Origin: Alkalimarinus sediminis
GTDB lineage: Bacteria > Pseudomonadota > Gammaproteobacteria > Pseudomonadales > Oleiphilaceae
Direction: 5' to 3'
NCBI RefSeq assembly: GCF_026427595.1
Contig: NZ_CP101527.1
Span: 877,001 to 941,000 of the forward strand
DNA length: 64,000 nt
The translations under genes were made by a program, and so were the position numbers. The notes beneath the pieces were generated by a model, which did no database searches, was not told the DNA's origin, and worked only from the letters and a program-made list of their open reading frames with translations. Shown here piece by piece: positions 1 through 8,209 of the stretch. Each line of letters opens with the position of its first letter. The stretch's first letter is position 1.

Positions 1-141
1 TTGTTAACGGTATTGATCAAGAATCATCAAATTATTGATGTGTTTATGGAGCTAAAGAGTGCTCCATTGCTGTGGCGGGGGCTGATGCAGCTTTTTACAC
101 TTGCGATTGTAATTGCGGTGGGCGCCACATTAATGGTTTAG
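1..141 (+). CDS. C-terminal fragment of a cytochrome c oxidase subunit IV-like membrane protein
   Basis: Only the last 46 residues are inside the window and the start lies upstream. The visible part has a polar loop (KNHQIIDVFMELKSAPLLWR) followed by one hydrophobic segment of about 20 residues that runs to the TAG stop. The pattern 'F-M-E-L-(K/R)-x-A-P-x-x-W-R' before a final membrane helix is what I associate with the prokaryotic COX4/NorF-like family, small membrane subunits that accompany haem-copper oxidases or nitric oxide reductases. The family call is from memory of that motif and the fragment is short, so the partner complex cannot be named. A hairpin terminator follows 18 bp after the stop, so this is the last gene of its operon. 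Confidence 0.5.
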   Translation: MLTVLIKNHQIIDVFMELKSAPLLWRGLMQLFTLAIVIAVGATLMV

Positions 142-159
142 TTGGTATATAGTATTCGG

Positions 160-184
160 CGCACCCACTTTATGTCTGGGTGCG
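160..184 (+). terminator. Rho-independent terminator after the oxidase-subunit-like gene
   Basis: Perfect 8-bp inverted repeat CGCACCCA/TGGGTGCG with a 9-nt loop, followed by TTTGTGTTTG. It lies just behind the stop of the plus-strand fragment and also faces the 3' end of the minus-strand GST gene, so it may serve both. Confidence 0.65.
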
Positions 185-221
185 TTTGTGTTTGCGCTTA
201 TTACTGAGCCTATACGCAGTA

Positions 222-851
222 TTATTGGCCGGCCGCTTGGTTCTCTTTTTCGATTGAGGAGAGTCTCGCAGGGCGGTTTTTTAGTCGGTTGATATATGCG
301 CTAAGGTTCTCTTGTTCTATCGGTTGTTTGAAGCTCAACCCCCAGAAAAGTGTATGGCCGATTAATATATCAGCAGCGCTGAAGTCGTTACCTAGGATGT
401 ACTCACTATCGCCTAGTCCTTTGCTCAATAACCCAAGTGCTTTTTGAAACTCCCATACAGCGGTTTCAAATATTTCGGGTACGCGGTGCTCTTTAGGCAA
501 GGCAAACTTGTGCTTACCCACTGTCCAGAGTGGTTGTTCTAACTCTGCTATAGCAAAACATAGCCATTGATCATGCATGGCACGTTCTGGGCTGCCGGGC
601 GTTGGCATTAGAGGGGGCGTGCCGTACTTATCACCTAGATAAGTGAGCATGGCGGCTGACTCTGTAAGTATCAAACCATTATCAGACAATGAGGGCACTT
701 TACCTGATGGGTTGATTGCCAGATATGGTTCTGATCGACCTTCACCTTTCATCAAGTCGATGAGTTTATATTGGTACTCAACTCCTAGCTCCTCTAACAT
801 CCAGGTGACTCGATTGGTACGTGTTTTGGGGTAGCCGTAAACCGTAATCAT
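222..851 (-). CDS. Glutathione S-transferase family protein
   Basis: A 209-residue cytosolic protein of normal GST length. Residues 1-78 form the thioredoxin-like N-terminal domain: the opening MITVYGYPKTRTNRVTW, the loop NPSGKVPSL that carries the cis-proline, and LTESAAMLTYL, in which Glu-Ser would bind the glutathione gamma-glutamyl group. Residues 90-205 form the helical C-terminal domain, including an N-capping-like stretch around NDFSAADILIG. Family members conjugate glutathione to electrophiles or reduce disulfides; the substrate cannot be predicted. The gene stands alone: the minus-strand gene upstream (metallo-hydrolase) ends 133 bp away. A good ribosome binding site (AAGGAGAA) precedes the ATG. 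Confidence 0.88.
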   Translation of the reverse strand: MITVYGYPKTRTNRVTWMLEELGVEYQYKLIDLMKGEGRSEPYLAINPSGKVPSLSDNGLILTESAAMLTYLGDKYGTPPLMPTPGSPERAMHDQWLCFAIAELEQPLWTVGKHKFALPKEHRVPEIFETAVWEFQKALGLLSKGLGDSEYILGNDFSAADILIGHTLFWGLSFKQPIEQENLSAYINRLKNRPARLSSIEKENQAAGQ

Positions 852-984
852 ATGGTTCTCCTTATTTTGGTTGACAGTCGTCTAGGGTCAGAGTTAACGG
901 TGATAATCAGTCTACCGTTTGTCTATAAGATAGTGTTATGCATAATGGTTTGATATGCACAAGGGCTTGTTCCTCGTGCTGGTG

Positions 985-1866
985 TTAAAGCTCAATAATA
1001 GTACCTTCTTTAGCGATATAAAACTCAGTAGAAGGGAGGTCTTCTCGACTCATAACTTCTTGATATATCCTATCAAGCTCTTGGTCAGTTCGGGTAGGGT
1101 CATGATGAGTGAAATAGAGTGTACCGATATTTGCTGCGCGGGCCATCTCTATGCATGAGTCGTGAGTACCATGCCCCCATCCTTTTTTGGTTAAGTACTC
1201 TTCACGGGTATATTGGCAGTCTGCGACGACGACATCTACGTCCTGAATGAAGTTGGTTAAAATTTGTTTTTGTTGGTCGATTAGACGCTGATATTCGATG
1301 TAGCCTTCATCTTCGGGTAGATAGATATTCAGTGGCGGTTCGTAATCTCCGGTAAAGAAAAATCGCTTACCGTTAGATTCGACCTTATAGCCAAAATTGA
1401 GTACCGGATGGTTAATGAGCAGGGGGGTAACGGTAGCAGAGCCTACTTGAATGGCCTCGCCCTCTTTAAGATTGTTATAAGTGATATTAGCGTTTAGTTC
1501 GCTTTCTCTCACCGGGAAGTAACAATACTCCATTTGTTGAGCCAAAATAGTTTTAAGATCTTTCATATAGACTGGATCAAAAGAGCCATAAATATCGATA
1601 TTGTTCCCTGGTACAAATAGCGGTATGAAGAACGGAAGCCCTTGAATGTGATCCCAGTGGGTATGGGTAATAAAAATTGAACAGTTCACGGGGAGCTGTT
1701 TCATCAGCTCATTGCCTAGTTGACGGATACCACTTCCGCCATCGATGATTATTTTGTCGCCCTCATCAGTGGTGATCTCGATGCATGTTGTGTTACCACC
1801 ATACTTTATGGTGTCTTTACCGGGTACCGGGATGGAGCCTCTGACGCCGCGAAGGTTGATAATCAT
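985..1866 (-). CDS. Metallo-beta-lactamase fold hydrolase
   Basis: A 293-residue soluble protein with the metal site HTHWDH at residues 68-73, the signature of the MBL superfamily that binds two metals. It opens with RGVRGSIPVPG and YGGNTTCIE, typical of the Lactamase_B_2-type branch that includes phosphodiesterases and tRNase Z-like enzymes. Further expected ligands appear in INHPVLNFGY, FFTGDYE and YFTHHDPTRTD. The substrate is unknown; a cyclic nucleotide or phosphodiester is only an inference. Its ATG lies 3 bp after the stop of the HDOD gene, so the two are almost certainly co-transcribed and translationally coupled, suggesting one signalling module. Confidence 0.85.
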   Translation of the reverse strand: MIINLRGVRGSIPVPGKDTIKYGGNTTCIEITTDEGDKIIIDGGSGIRQLGNELMKQLPVNCSIFITHTHWDHIQGLPFFIPLFVPGNNIDIYGSFDPVYMKDLKTILAQQMEYCYFPVRESELNANITYNNLKEGEAIQVGSATVTPLLINHPVLNFGYKVESNGKRFFFTGDYEPPLNIYLPEDEGYIEYQRLIDQQKQILTNFIQDVDVVVADCQYTREEYLTKKGWGHGTHDSCIEMARAANIGTLYFTHHDPTRTDQELDRIYQEVMSREDLPSTEFYIAKEGTIIEL

Positions 1867-1869
1867 GAT

Positions 1870-2766
1870 CTACTCTCCATCACTTAAATCAATAAATGCT
1901 AGCGCTTTATCTATCTCTTCATCTAAATTTGATAGCCATTTGCTAACTTCTGATAAGGGCCACCCTAACCAGGTTTTAACGTCGGCAGGCAGTGAGTTGT
2001 CGATATCAGTTGCTCGGCTTAAAGCATATTGATCGCCATTATCGGCAGCTTGTGCCATTAACTCTAAATAGTGAGCGGCCTGATTTGCCGCGTATATTGC
2101 CAGTGATAGCGGGGTTTGCTCTTGTTCTACTGCGGTATGGTGGCCTCTGATACTACTGATTAAGTCAGTGGGGAGCTGCCACTTTTCTGCGATCATAGCG
2201 CCTATCTCGCTATGGTCAAAACCGAGCAGTTGTTTTTCTGCGAGATGTAAGGGGATTTTCTCGACTTCAGACTTTTGCAGAACCTGTTGGTAGTCCGCAG
2301 GTATAAAATGGGCAAACAGTACTTTGCCAATATCATGAAGTAAACCTGCTACAAAGTAGTTAGCCTGTTCATTTTTACCCACGCCTTTATGTTCGGCTAA
2401 CAGTTTGGCGATTACTCCTACCGCTAACGAGTGCTCCCAAAAGCGGTTCATATTTAAGCCAGCTTTATTGGTTTTGGGTAGTGCTCCGGTGGTTGCGACA
2501 CTGATAGCAACATTCTTGATAGTGTTGATACCGACATAAACAACAGAGTGATTGACCGATGTTACCTCTTGCGAGAGGCCAAAGTAGGCAGAGTTGACGA
2601 GTTTAAGGACTTTAATTGTGAGAATAGGGTCGTGCTCTATCACTTGTACCAGATCTTTTGCAGAGCAGTCAGGGCTTGTGGTTAATGCGAGTATTCTGTG
2701 AACACTCTCTTGAAAAGTGGGGATCTTATCGACCATGTCGATCAGTTGGTCGTGGTGTATCGGCAT
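1870..2766 (-). CDS. HDOD domain signalling protein
   Basis: A 298-residue cytoplasmic protein whose residues 8-210 match an HDOD domain: the opening IPTFQESVHRILAL, the stretch IEHDPILTIKVLKLVNSAYF, and AGLLHDIGKVLF with His144-Asp145. HDOD proteins are relatives of HD-GYP phosphodiesterases that usually lack full catalysis and act as scaffolds in motility, chemotaxis or stress signalling. Here the HD pair is kept but no GYP-like motif is visible. The last ~80 residues are helical and carry no domain I recognise. It heads a two-gene operon with the metallo-hydrolase gene 3 bp downstream. Confidence 0.87.
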   Translation of the reverse strand: MPIHHDQLIDMVDKIPTFQESVHRILALTTSPDCSAKDLVQVIEHDPILTIKVLKLVNSAYFGLSQEVTSVNHSVVYVGINTIKNVAISVATTGALPKTNKAGLNMNRFWEHSLAVGVIAKLLAEHKGVGKNEQANYFVAGLLHDIGKVLFAHFIPADYQQVLQKSEVEKIPLHLAEKQLLGFDHSEIGAMIAEKWQLPTDLISSIRGHHTAVEQEQTPLSLAIYAANQAAHYLELMAQAADNGDQYALSRATDIDNSLPADVKTWLGWPLSEVSKWLSNLDEEIDKALAFIDLSDGE

Positions 2767-3062
2767 TTATAGTTTCTCAGCTTTGTCGGCCCTTGGCATT
2801 AATTGCTATTGGGCATTTAAATGCTAGTTTAAATCTGCCTTTTATATCAGACACTAGATGGTGCTATACGTTACCAGTATCTCATCATAGTTTAGCGAAT
2901 AACGAGACTGCATAGGACTAAAATACAGTGTTTAGTTAACACTATGGATCTTGGCTTCGTCAATATTTCGTCAAAATATGTTAGATTGTGCCAATTGCCA
3001 TGGTCGGCCATAAAAGATAGTGGGAACTAATCATCTTAATCTAGCATATAAGGGTTTTGTTA

Positions 3063-3764
3063 ATGAAAGTGGTGTTTAAATTTTGCTCTTGGGCTTTCGC
3101 TGTAGCCTGTTTTTTTGGCAGTTACTCAAATGCTAGCGCAGATATTACGTTAGATCCAAATGACCCTTCGTGGGAGCTTCAGAAAGATGAAGATAACATT
3201 CAAGTTTATTTTAAAGATGTAGCGGGCTCTGATATTAAAGCGTTTATGGGTAAGACGGTTATGTCTGCTTCACTGAGTAGTATTTTGAAAGTAATGAAAG
3301 ATGAAAATACCTGTGCCGATTGGGTGCAGGGGTGTGTGAGTGCAAAACCGCTAGAAGGACAAACCTTTAACCACGCATTGCAGTATGGCATTAACGATTT
3401 ACCATGGCCCGCTGATGATCGTGATTATGTTAACCAAGTGAGCATTGTTGATGATATTCAAACGGGTGGCATTAAGGTATCACTTGAGGCCGTTCAAGGG
3501 CATGTGCCTGTAACCGACAACGTCAGGCTTGAAAAAATGACGATTCGGTATTTCCTATCGCCGGTTAGCGAGACTGAAACCAGTGTTGTATGGGTACAAC
3601 ATACTGAGCCTAGTGGCCATATTCCTGATTGGTTGGTTAATATGCTATTGATTGACATCCCCTTTTACTCATTAACCCGTTTAGAGAGAGTGGCTAATAG
3701 ACCTGAGTACCGAACCGCCAAATTCTTGTACGGTGAAGATGGAAAGATATTGGGTTTTGAATAG
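3063..3764 (+). CDS. Secreted START-domain protein
   Basis: A 233-residue protein with a signal peptide (about residues 1-27, hydrophobic FKFCSWAFAVACFFG and an ASA-type cleavage site) followed by one START/lipid-binding-like domain over the rest. Features I associate with START proteins are 'WELQKDEDNIQVYFKDV', a segment on loss of material 'CADWVQGCVSAKPLE', 'WPADDRDYV' and the C-terminal helix 'IDIPFYSLTRLERV'. These proteins bind lipids or other hydrophobic ligands; in marine gammaproteobacteria periplasmic examples are common but mostly uncharacterised. The ATG at 3063 is preferred over an in-frame TTG at 3057 because AGGG lies 8 bp upstream of it. No operon partner is visible. Confidence 0.82.
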   Translation: MKVVFKFCSWAFAVACFFGSYSNASADITLDPNDPSWELQKDEDNIQVYFKDVAGSDIKAFMGKTVMSASLSSILKVMKDENTCADWVQGCVSAKPLEGQTFNHALQYGINDLPWPADDRDYVNQVSIVDDIQTGGIKVSLEAVQGHVPVTDNVRLEKMTIRYFLSPVSETETSVVWVQHTEPSGHIPDWLVNMLLIDIPFYSLTRLERVANRPEYRTAKFLYGEDGKILGFE

Positions 3765-3833
3765 CTAACATTAAAGTCAGCTATAAAGTGAGAATAAACA
3801 CACGGCGCTATAAGCGACTAGAAACTGTATAAA

Positions 3834-4115
3834 TTGGATATAAACAGTATGATGACACTTGAGCAGATAATCGATAAGTTTGGCGATGCATGGTTAAAGT
3901 TTGAAGAGTTCGGGATAGAGAAAACCGCAATATATGGCGGAGACACGATGGATCAAAGTCATAGAGTCTATGTGGCTATGTCGTTAAATAATGATGGTTT
4001 GACTGAGCAGGGAACACTGCGAGAGCTTTCGGAAATTGGTGGTGTTGTCAGCGTTGAAGTGTTGGAGTTGAGTCTGGTAGCCGCTTGGCCTGAAGAGGAA
4101 GAAGATGCGCTCTAA
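3834..4115 (+). CDS. Small acidic protein of unknown function
   Basis: A 93-residue acidic protein, soluble, with no signal peptide or membrane helix. It ends in WPEEEEDAL. I do not recognise the family. The first possible start is TTG at 3834; ATG codons at 3849 and 3852 in frame would give 87-88 residues and are equally plausible, since no strong ribosome binding site precedes either. It follows the START gene by 69 bp on the same strand and could be transcribed with it, and its stop is 35 bp from the convergent SDR gene. The coding look (few rare runs, clear acidic tail) argues for a real gene. Confidence 0.6.
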   Translation: MDINSMMTLEQIIDKFGDAWLKFEEFGIEKTAIYGGDTMDQSHRVYVAMSLNNDGLTEQGTLRELSEIGGVVSVEVLELSLVAAWPEEEEDAL

Positions 4116-4153
4116 GTTATCAAGAGCTGCATCTTTTTATTGTTGTATTTGCA

Positions 4154-4975
4154 TCACTGCTTAATAACGGGCTCGGCCTTTTTCGCTATTCGATGAAATG
4201 CAGAGCCTAACAGCCGTTTGAAGAGTGCGGCTGACTTTGCAGTCTGAGTGACAAGATACCTTGGTTTATTATGAGAGCCATTCACTATACCTAAGTAGAT
4301 GTCTGCAACACTCGATGCGGGCAGTGTTCCCTTGGTGTTTAAACGGGACTCAAGGCGAGCAAGGTGGTTACTATAATCTAAATGCGTTTTCTTACTCCCT
4401 AAGGTCTGCTTTAAAGCTGTTAAGGTGTTATTTCTAAAGTTAGCCTCGATAGGTCCGGGTTGAATCAGGTGCACATTGATGCCGCGGGGCTCTAACTCAA
4501 GGCGATACGCATCGACTGCAGCCTCTAATGCGTGTTTAGACATGCAATAAGGGCCGCGAAATGCGACGGTAATAACACCTAGAATAGAGCCGTTAAATAT
4601 TAAACGACTATTCGGTTTCAACGCATCCAGAAGTCGGTTTGTAAACATAATCGGGCCGATGACATTGGCGGTATGTTGGTCATTAAGGCCGCGCCATGTG
4701 CTATCTTCCATTGCGACCTGAAACCCATACCCGGCATTATTAAAAAGTGCATCAATGTGATGGTCGGTAAGCGCTAATATCTTATCAGCGGCACTATTAA
4801 CACTCTCTTCACTTAATAGCTCTAGGTGGATTGCGTCAGCGCCCATATCAGCTAGCATTTTTAGATCGTCATCTTTCCTGGCAGTTGCAATGACTCTGTG
4901 GCCGGCTTTAAGGCTTGCTTCTACGCAAGCGTATCCAATGCCAGTGGATGCACCGGTGATGACTACTGTTTTCAT
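4154..4975 (-). CDS. Short-chain dehydrogenase/reductase (SDR) family oxidoreductase
   Basis: A 273-residue classical SDR. The Rossmann dinucleotide motif TGASTGIG is at residues 6-13, NNAGYG marks strand 4, the catalytic Ser lies in FNGSILG and the YxxxK pair in [10 protein letters not shown], followed by [10 protein letters not shown]. It should oxidise or reduce an alcohol/ketone with NAD(P)H; the substrate is not evident. The start was placed at the ATG at 4975 because this ATG overlaps the TGA of hisC (ATGA), a standard translational coupling arrangement, and because the protein then begins [10 protein letters not shown] as expected. A longer reading frame to 5014 would lie inside hisC and add a non-homologous leader. 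The linkage to hisC does not imply a histidine role. Confidence 0.9.
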   Translation of the reverse strand: MKTVVITGASTGIGYACVEASLKAGHRVIATARKDDDLKMLADMGADAIHLELLSEESVNSAADKILALTDHHIDALFNNAGYGFQVAMEDSTWRGLNDQHTANVIGPIMFTNRLLDALKPNSRLIFNGSILGVITVAFRGPYCMSKHALEAAVDAYRLELEPRGINVHLIQPGPIEANFRNNTLTALKQTLGSKKTHLDYSNHLARLESRLNTKGTLPASSVADIYLGIVNGSHNKPRYLVTQTAKSAALFKRLLGSAFHRIAKKAEPVIKQ

Positions 4976-6030
4976 GTCAGTATTTCTCTTAGAGCAGCCA
5001 CTAATGCTTGGCACTCATCATTTGTACCAATGCTTATTCGTATGTAGTTTTGGATTCTCTCCTGTTTAAAGTGCCTAACAATAATTGACCGTTCTCTTAA
5101 TTTAGCTGCCAACTCGCTTGCTTCCCATTCAGCGTGGGTTGCAAATACAAAGTTAGTCGCAGAGGGTAATACTTCAAATTGAAGGGCTTGAAGTTGTTCC
5201 GTTAACGTATTACGAGAGTCCATAATCGCTTTACAGGTTTGCTCAAAGTAGACATGGTCTTCTATAGCGGCTACTGCTCCACTAATAGCAAATCGATCTA
5301 ATGGGTAGGAGTTAAAACTATTTTTAACCCGCTCTAACCCATCTATCAACTCGGGGTTACCAACGGCAAAGCCTACTCGTAAACCTGCCAACGAGCGAGA
5401 CTTTGACAGGGTTTGGATAACCAATAGGTTAGGGTAGTCATTCACCAGAGCTATAGCGCTTTCACCACCAAAATCGATATAAGCTTCATCGACTACCACA
5501 ACACTATCGCTATTTCTTTCGAGAAGCGTTCTAATCTCGCTCAGCGGCAGTACTCGCCCAGTAGGGGCATTTGGGTTTGGAAATATTATCCCGCCATTTT
5601 CAGATGGGTATTGGTTTAAATCGATTTCGAATGAGTCGGTTAGTGGCTGGTTTACATACTCGATATCATATAAACCGCAATAAACAGGGTAGAAGCTATA
5701 GGTGATATCGGGAAACATCAGAGGCTTATCTTGCTTGAGTAGCCCCTGAAACGTATGAGCTAGCACTTCATCAGACCCATTGCCGACAAAAACCTGATTT
5801 GTTGTTACCTTATAGTAGGTGGCCAATGCTTGTTTCAAATTGTCAGCATTTGGGTCGGGATAGAGTCTTAATGTATCACCCGCTTCTGCTTTCAAAGCCT
5901 CTAACACTTTTGGCGAGGGCCCATAAGGGTTCTCATTGGTGTTGAGTTTTATCAAGTTCGATACCTTAGGTTGCTCACCTGGTACATAAGGTGTTAACTC
6001 GTGTACTTTCGCACTCCAAAAGCGACTCAT
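4972..6030 (-). CDS. hisC: Histidinol-phosphate aminotransferase
   Basis: A 352-residue fold-type I PLP aminotransferase of normal HisC length. It converts imidazole-acetol phosphate and glutamate to histidinol phosphate and 2-oxoglutarate. Signature segments are [12 protein letters not shown] near the N-terminus, [15 protein letters not shown], the aspartate in [11 protein letters not shown] and the PLP lysine in [15 protein letters not shown], with the C-terminal arginine in YIRISIGT. HisC and the related aromatic/phenylalanine aminotransferases overlap in sequence, so a broader specificity is possible. The gene sits outside any his operon and is followed by the SDR gene with a 4-bp stop/start overlap. 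Confidence 0.92.
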   Translation of the reverse strand: MSRFWSAKVHELTPYVPGEQPKVSNLIKLNTNENPYGPSPKVLEALKAEAGDTLRLYPDPNADNLKQALATYYKVTTNQVFVGNGSDEVLAHTFQGLLKQDKPLMFPDITYSFYPVYCGLYDIEYVNQPLTDSFEIDLNQYPSENGGIIFPNPNAPTGRVLPLSEIRTLLERNSDSVVVVDEAYIDFGGESAIALVNDYPNLLVIQTLSKSRSLAGLRVGFAVGNPELIDGLERVKNSFNSYPLDRFAISGAVAAIEDHVYFEQTCKAIMDSRNTLTEQLQALQFEVLPSATNFVFATHAEWEASELAAKLRERSIIVRHFKQERIQNYIRISIGTNDECQALVAALREILT

Positions 6031-6250
6031 AATGACTATCTCTGTGTTATTTATCTGTGATGGTAATGGTTGAAAACTATCTGTTGCCTGTATTGCTTAA
6101 GAATCTGTTGTTAGCGGTGCCAAGATGAGTAGTTTAAATCGAAATGAGGTAAAAAGTATTGAATAAACATAATTTAATTATAGAACTTACCGAATAAAGT
6201 TGGCTGATTCATGTACAATGAAACTTCATTTGCCATATCGAAGCTTAATT

Positions 6251-6439
6251 ATGACTGCCAAGCCAAAAACAACGACAAAAAAGAAGCCTTCAGCGGCGAC
6301 CGAAACCTCTCAATCGATTGCAGAACAGACCGCTGCTTTTTTAAAGTCTGGAGGGCAGATTGAACATATCAATACAGGGGTCAGTGGGCAGGAAAGCCTC
6401 TCGGGTCCCAAGCATATTACACTGGGCAACAAGTCCTAA
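6251..6439 (+). CDS. Small conserved-looking protein with a FLKSGG motif
   Basis: A 62-residue protein with a basic Thr/Lys-rich N-terminus (TAKPKTTTKKKP) and then IAEQTAAFLKSGGQIEHI followed by NTGVSGQES. A 'FLxxGGxIxxI' element also occurs in small RNA-polymerase-associated or uncharacterised proteins of pseudomonads such as SutA, but here the acidic half of SutA is absent, so I do not transfer that function. The ATG at 6251 is chosen because the protein then starts MTAKPK; an upstream in-frame start at 6200 gives an unrelated leader. It is a single gene between divergent hisC and a hairpin at 6492. Confidence 0.6.
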   Translation: MTAKPKTTTKKKPSAATETSQSIAEQTAAFLKSGGQIEHINTGVSGQESLSGPKHITLGNKS

Positions 6440-6491
6440 TCATAGCGATACGGATGACGGCTTCTTACAATGCTAGAATTTCATATTATAA

Positions 6492-6517
6492 TAGGCCCTC
6501 TGGTGTATGAGGGCCTA
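6492..6517. terminator. Hairpin terminator between convergent genes
   Basis: Perfect 9-bp inverted repeat TAGGCCCTC/GAGGGCCTA with an 8-nt loop, followed on the plus strand by AACTGTTGTTTT. It lies between the small plus-strand gene and the convergent PfkB kinase gene and can serve either. Confidence 0.6.
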
Positions 6518-6548
6518 AACTGTTGTTTTAGGGTCTAATCTGTTGTTT

Positions 6549-7562
6549 TTAGCCTAATACCTTCTCTCTAATTTGGTTATGTTTCTCTGACTCTAATCTT
6601 GGGCCAAAATTCGAAACAACTTCTGCAGAGGCAAGACTTGCTAGATCTCCAGCTTGTTGGTAACTGTAGCCATGTGTGATGGCATACAGGAATGCACCTG
6701 CAAACATATCTCCGGCACCGTTAGAGTCAACTGCCGTGATGCTGTGAGGTGCAACTTCTAATAGGCTCTCACCGTCAAATACAATGGCGCCTTTGCTACC
6801 CAAAGTAATTGCAAAACGCTTAGCGACGCTTTTCAGTTGCTCAATTGCGTCGGATAGTTGGTCGGTTTCACAAAAACCGAGTGCTTCTGCTTCGTTACAG
6901 AAAAGTAAATCAACCCCTCCACCTATCATTTCGACTAAACCGTCTTTAAAGAACTGAACCATAGCAGGGTCAGAGAATGTAAAGGCGGTTTTGACGCCAT
7001 TGGCTTCAGCAATTCTTTTTGCTTCTATGGCTGCAGGTCGCGCGCTATCCGAAGAGACAAGGTAACCTTCAATATAGAGATACTCAGATGATTTTATTGC
7101 GTCTTCATCTAGGTGCTTGGACGACAAGTCGGCGGTAATCCCTAGATAGGTGTTCATCGTGCGTTCGGCGTCGGGTGTCACCATAACCAGACACCTTCCG
7201 GTAGTGCCGTCTTCTCGATCATCCCCAAGGTTGGTGTCAACCCCAGCCGCTTTAAGGTCGTTAACGTAAAAGTCGCCGGTTTCATCATTGGCGACGTTAC
7301 ATGAATAATATGTGCTACCACCGAAATAGCTTACAGCAATAATCGTGTTTGCGGCTGAACCACCACTTGCACGCTTTTTAAGGCCATAGGTCGAGGAGAG
7401 TTTTTCCAGGATTTCCATCAGTCGATCTTGTTCAACAAGGGTCATTAAACCTTTTTCGATGCTGGTTGCTTGCAGAAAGCTATCTTCAACTTCAAACTCT
7501 TTATCAACCAAAGCGTTGCCGATGCCGTAAACATGGTATTTGGACATATCTTTCAGACTCAT
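6549..7562 (-). CDS. PfkB-family carbohydrate/nucleoside kinase, adenosine kinase-like
   Basis: A 337-residue ribokinase-fold enzyme. The opening YGIGNALVDKEFEV, the substrate-lid region GGSAANTI and the C-terminal catalytic motif AVDSNGAGDMFAGAFLY (anion hole and catalytic Asp of NGAGD) identify the family. In gammaproteobacteria this branch is generally labelled adenosine kinase or 'PfkB family sugar kinase', phosphorylating a nucleoside or sugar 5'-hydroxyl with ATP; the exact substrate is not decided by the sequence. It is transcribed alone; the upstream minus-strand gene (DUF4442) ends 101 bp away. Confidence 0.85.
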   Translation of the reverse strand: MSLKDMSKYHVYGIGNALVDKEFEVEDSFLQATSIEKGLMTLVEQDRLMEILEKLSSTYGLKKRASGGSAANTIIAVSYFGGSTYYSCNVANDETGDFYVNDLKAAGVDTNLGDDREDGTTGRCLVMVTPDAERTMNTYLGITADLSSKHLDEDAIKSSEYLYIEGYLVSSDSARPAAIEAKRIAEANGVKTAFTFSDPAMVQFFKDGLVEMIGGGVDLLFCNEAEALGFCETDQLSDAIEQLKSVAKRFAITLGSKGAIVFDGESLLEVAPHSITAVDSNGAGDMFAGAFLYAITHGYSYQQAGDLASLASAEVVSNFGPRLESEKHNQIREKVLG

Positions 7563-7663
7563 TTTTATGTGTGGGATAAGTTTAATTTTGTGTGCAGTTT
7601 AGCGACTATTGCGCTAAATTTCAGCCTTTGGGGTTACCACTAGTTCGCGTTTCAGGCTATAAG

Positions 7664-8203
7664 TTACAGCTGTTTTCTAACTTGATAGTGTGCTTCAGAC
7701 TCTGCGACGATATTACCTTGGTTATCGATGAGTTTTCCGTGGAGTGTAAAAGGGCTTTTTCCATGTTCGGACGCTTCTTTTTCGATGCGAGACACCTCAT
7801 GTTCTGAGAGCGAAAACTCCACAGTCACATCACTTTTAGCGACCTTTTGGTAAGTCATTTTCAGCTCTTTTAGAATTGGGTAGTAGGTTGGATCGAAGTG
7901 AAATATTGAAATAATGCCCCCAGGCAGCTCGGCGAGTGTAAATAACGCGCCCGCATACATTGTGCCTATATGGTTCTGGTTACCTTTTAAGGGGATTTTT
8001 GCTTTTAAGTAGCCTCGTTTCAGTTCAACCACTTCAAATTGGTTACGTGCAGCAAATGGAATGGCTGCTCCTACCAGTCTATTAACAGTAGCTAAAGCCC
8101 CTTTTCGTATCACTTTACTAAAAAGACCTTTATGCTCTGTCGTAGCGGTTCGTTGAAGTAATGATATGCCGCTCTCTTTTAATTGTTTTATCAAGCCTGA
8201 CAT
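7664..8203 (-). CDS. DUF4442 hotdog-fold protein (thioesterase-like)
   Basis: A 179-residue protein with a basic N-terminus and a hotdog-like core: 'AKIPLKGNQNHIGTMYAGALFTLAELPGG' (split here, the 'GTMYAGALFTLAE' stretch being the hotdog helix) followed by 'KVAKSDVTVEFSL' and a closing strand. DUF4442 proteins resemble PaaI/YiiD-type acyl-CoA thioesterases, but catalytic activity is unproven for most. Its start lies 6 bp after the stop of the CHASE2 kinase gene, so it is the distal gene of the signalling operon, although a functional link is not obvious. Confidence 0.8.
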   Translation of the reverse strand: MSGLIKQLKESGISLLQRTATTEHKGLFSKVIRKGALATVNRLVGAAIPFAARNQFEVVELKRGYLKAKIPLKGNQNHIGTMYAGALFTLAELPGGIISIFHFDPTYYPILKELKMTYQKVAKSDVTVEFSLSEHEVSRIEKEASEHGKSPFTLHGKLIDNQGNIVAESEAHYQVRKQL

Positions 8204-8209
8204 TTGCTG

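Noticed and set aside
2927-2943. Hairpin AGTGTT/AACACT upstream of the START gene as a terminator
   Set aside because: Short AT-rich stem without a T-run; no transcript is expected to end there.
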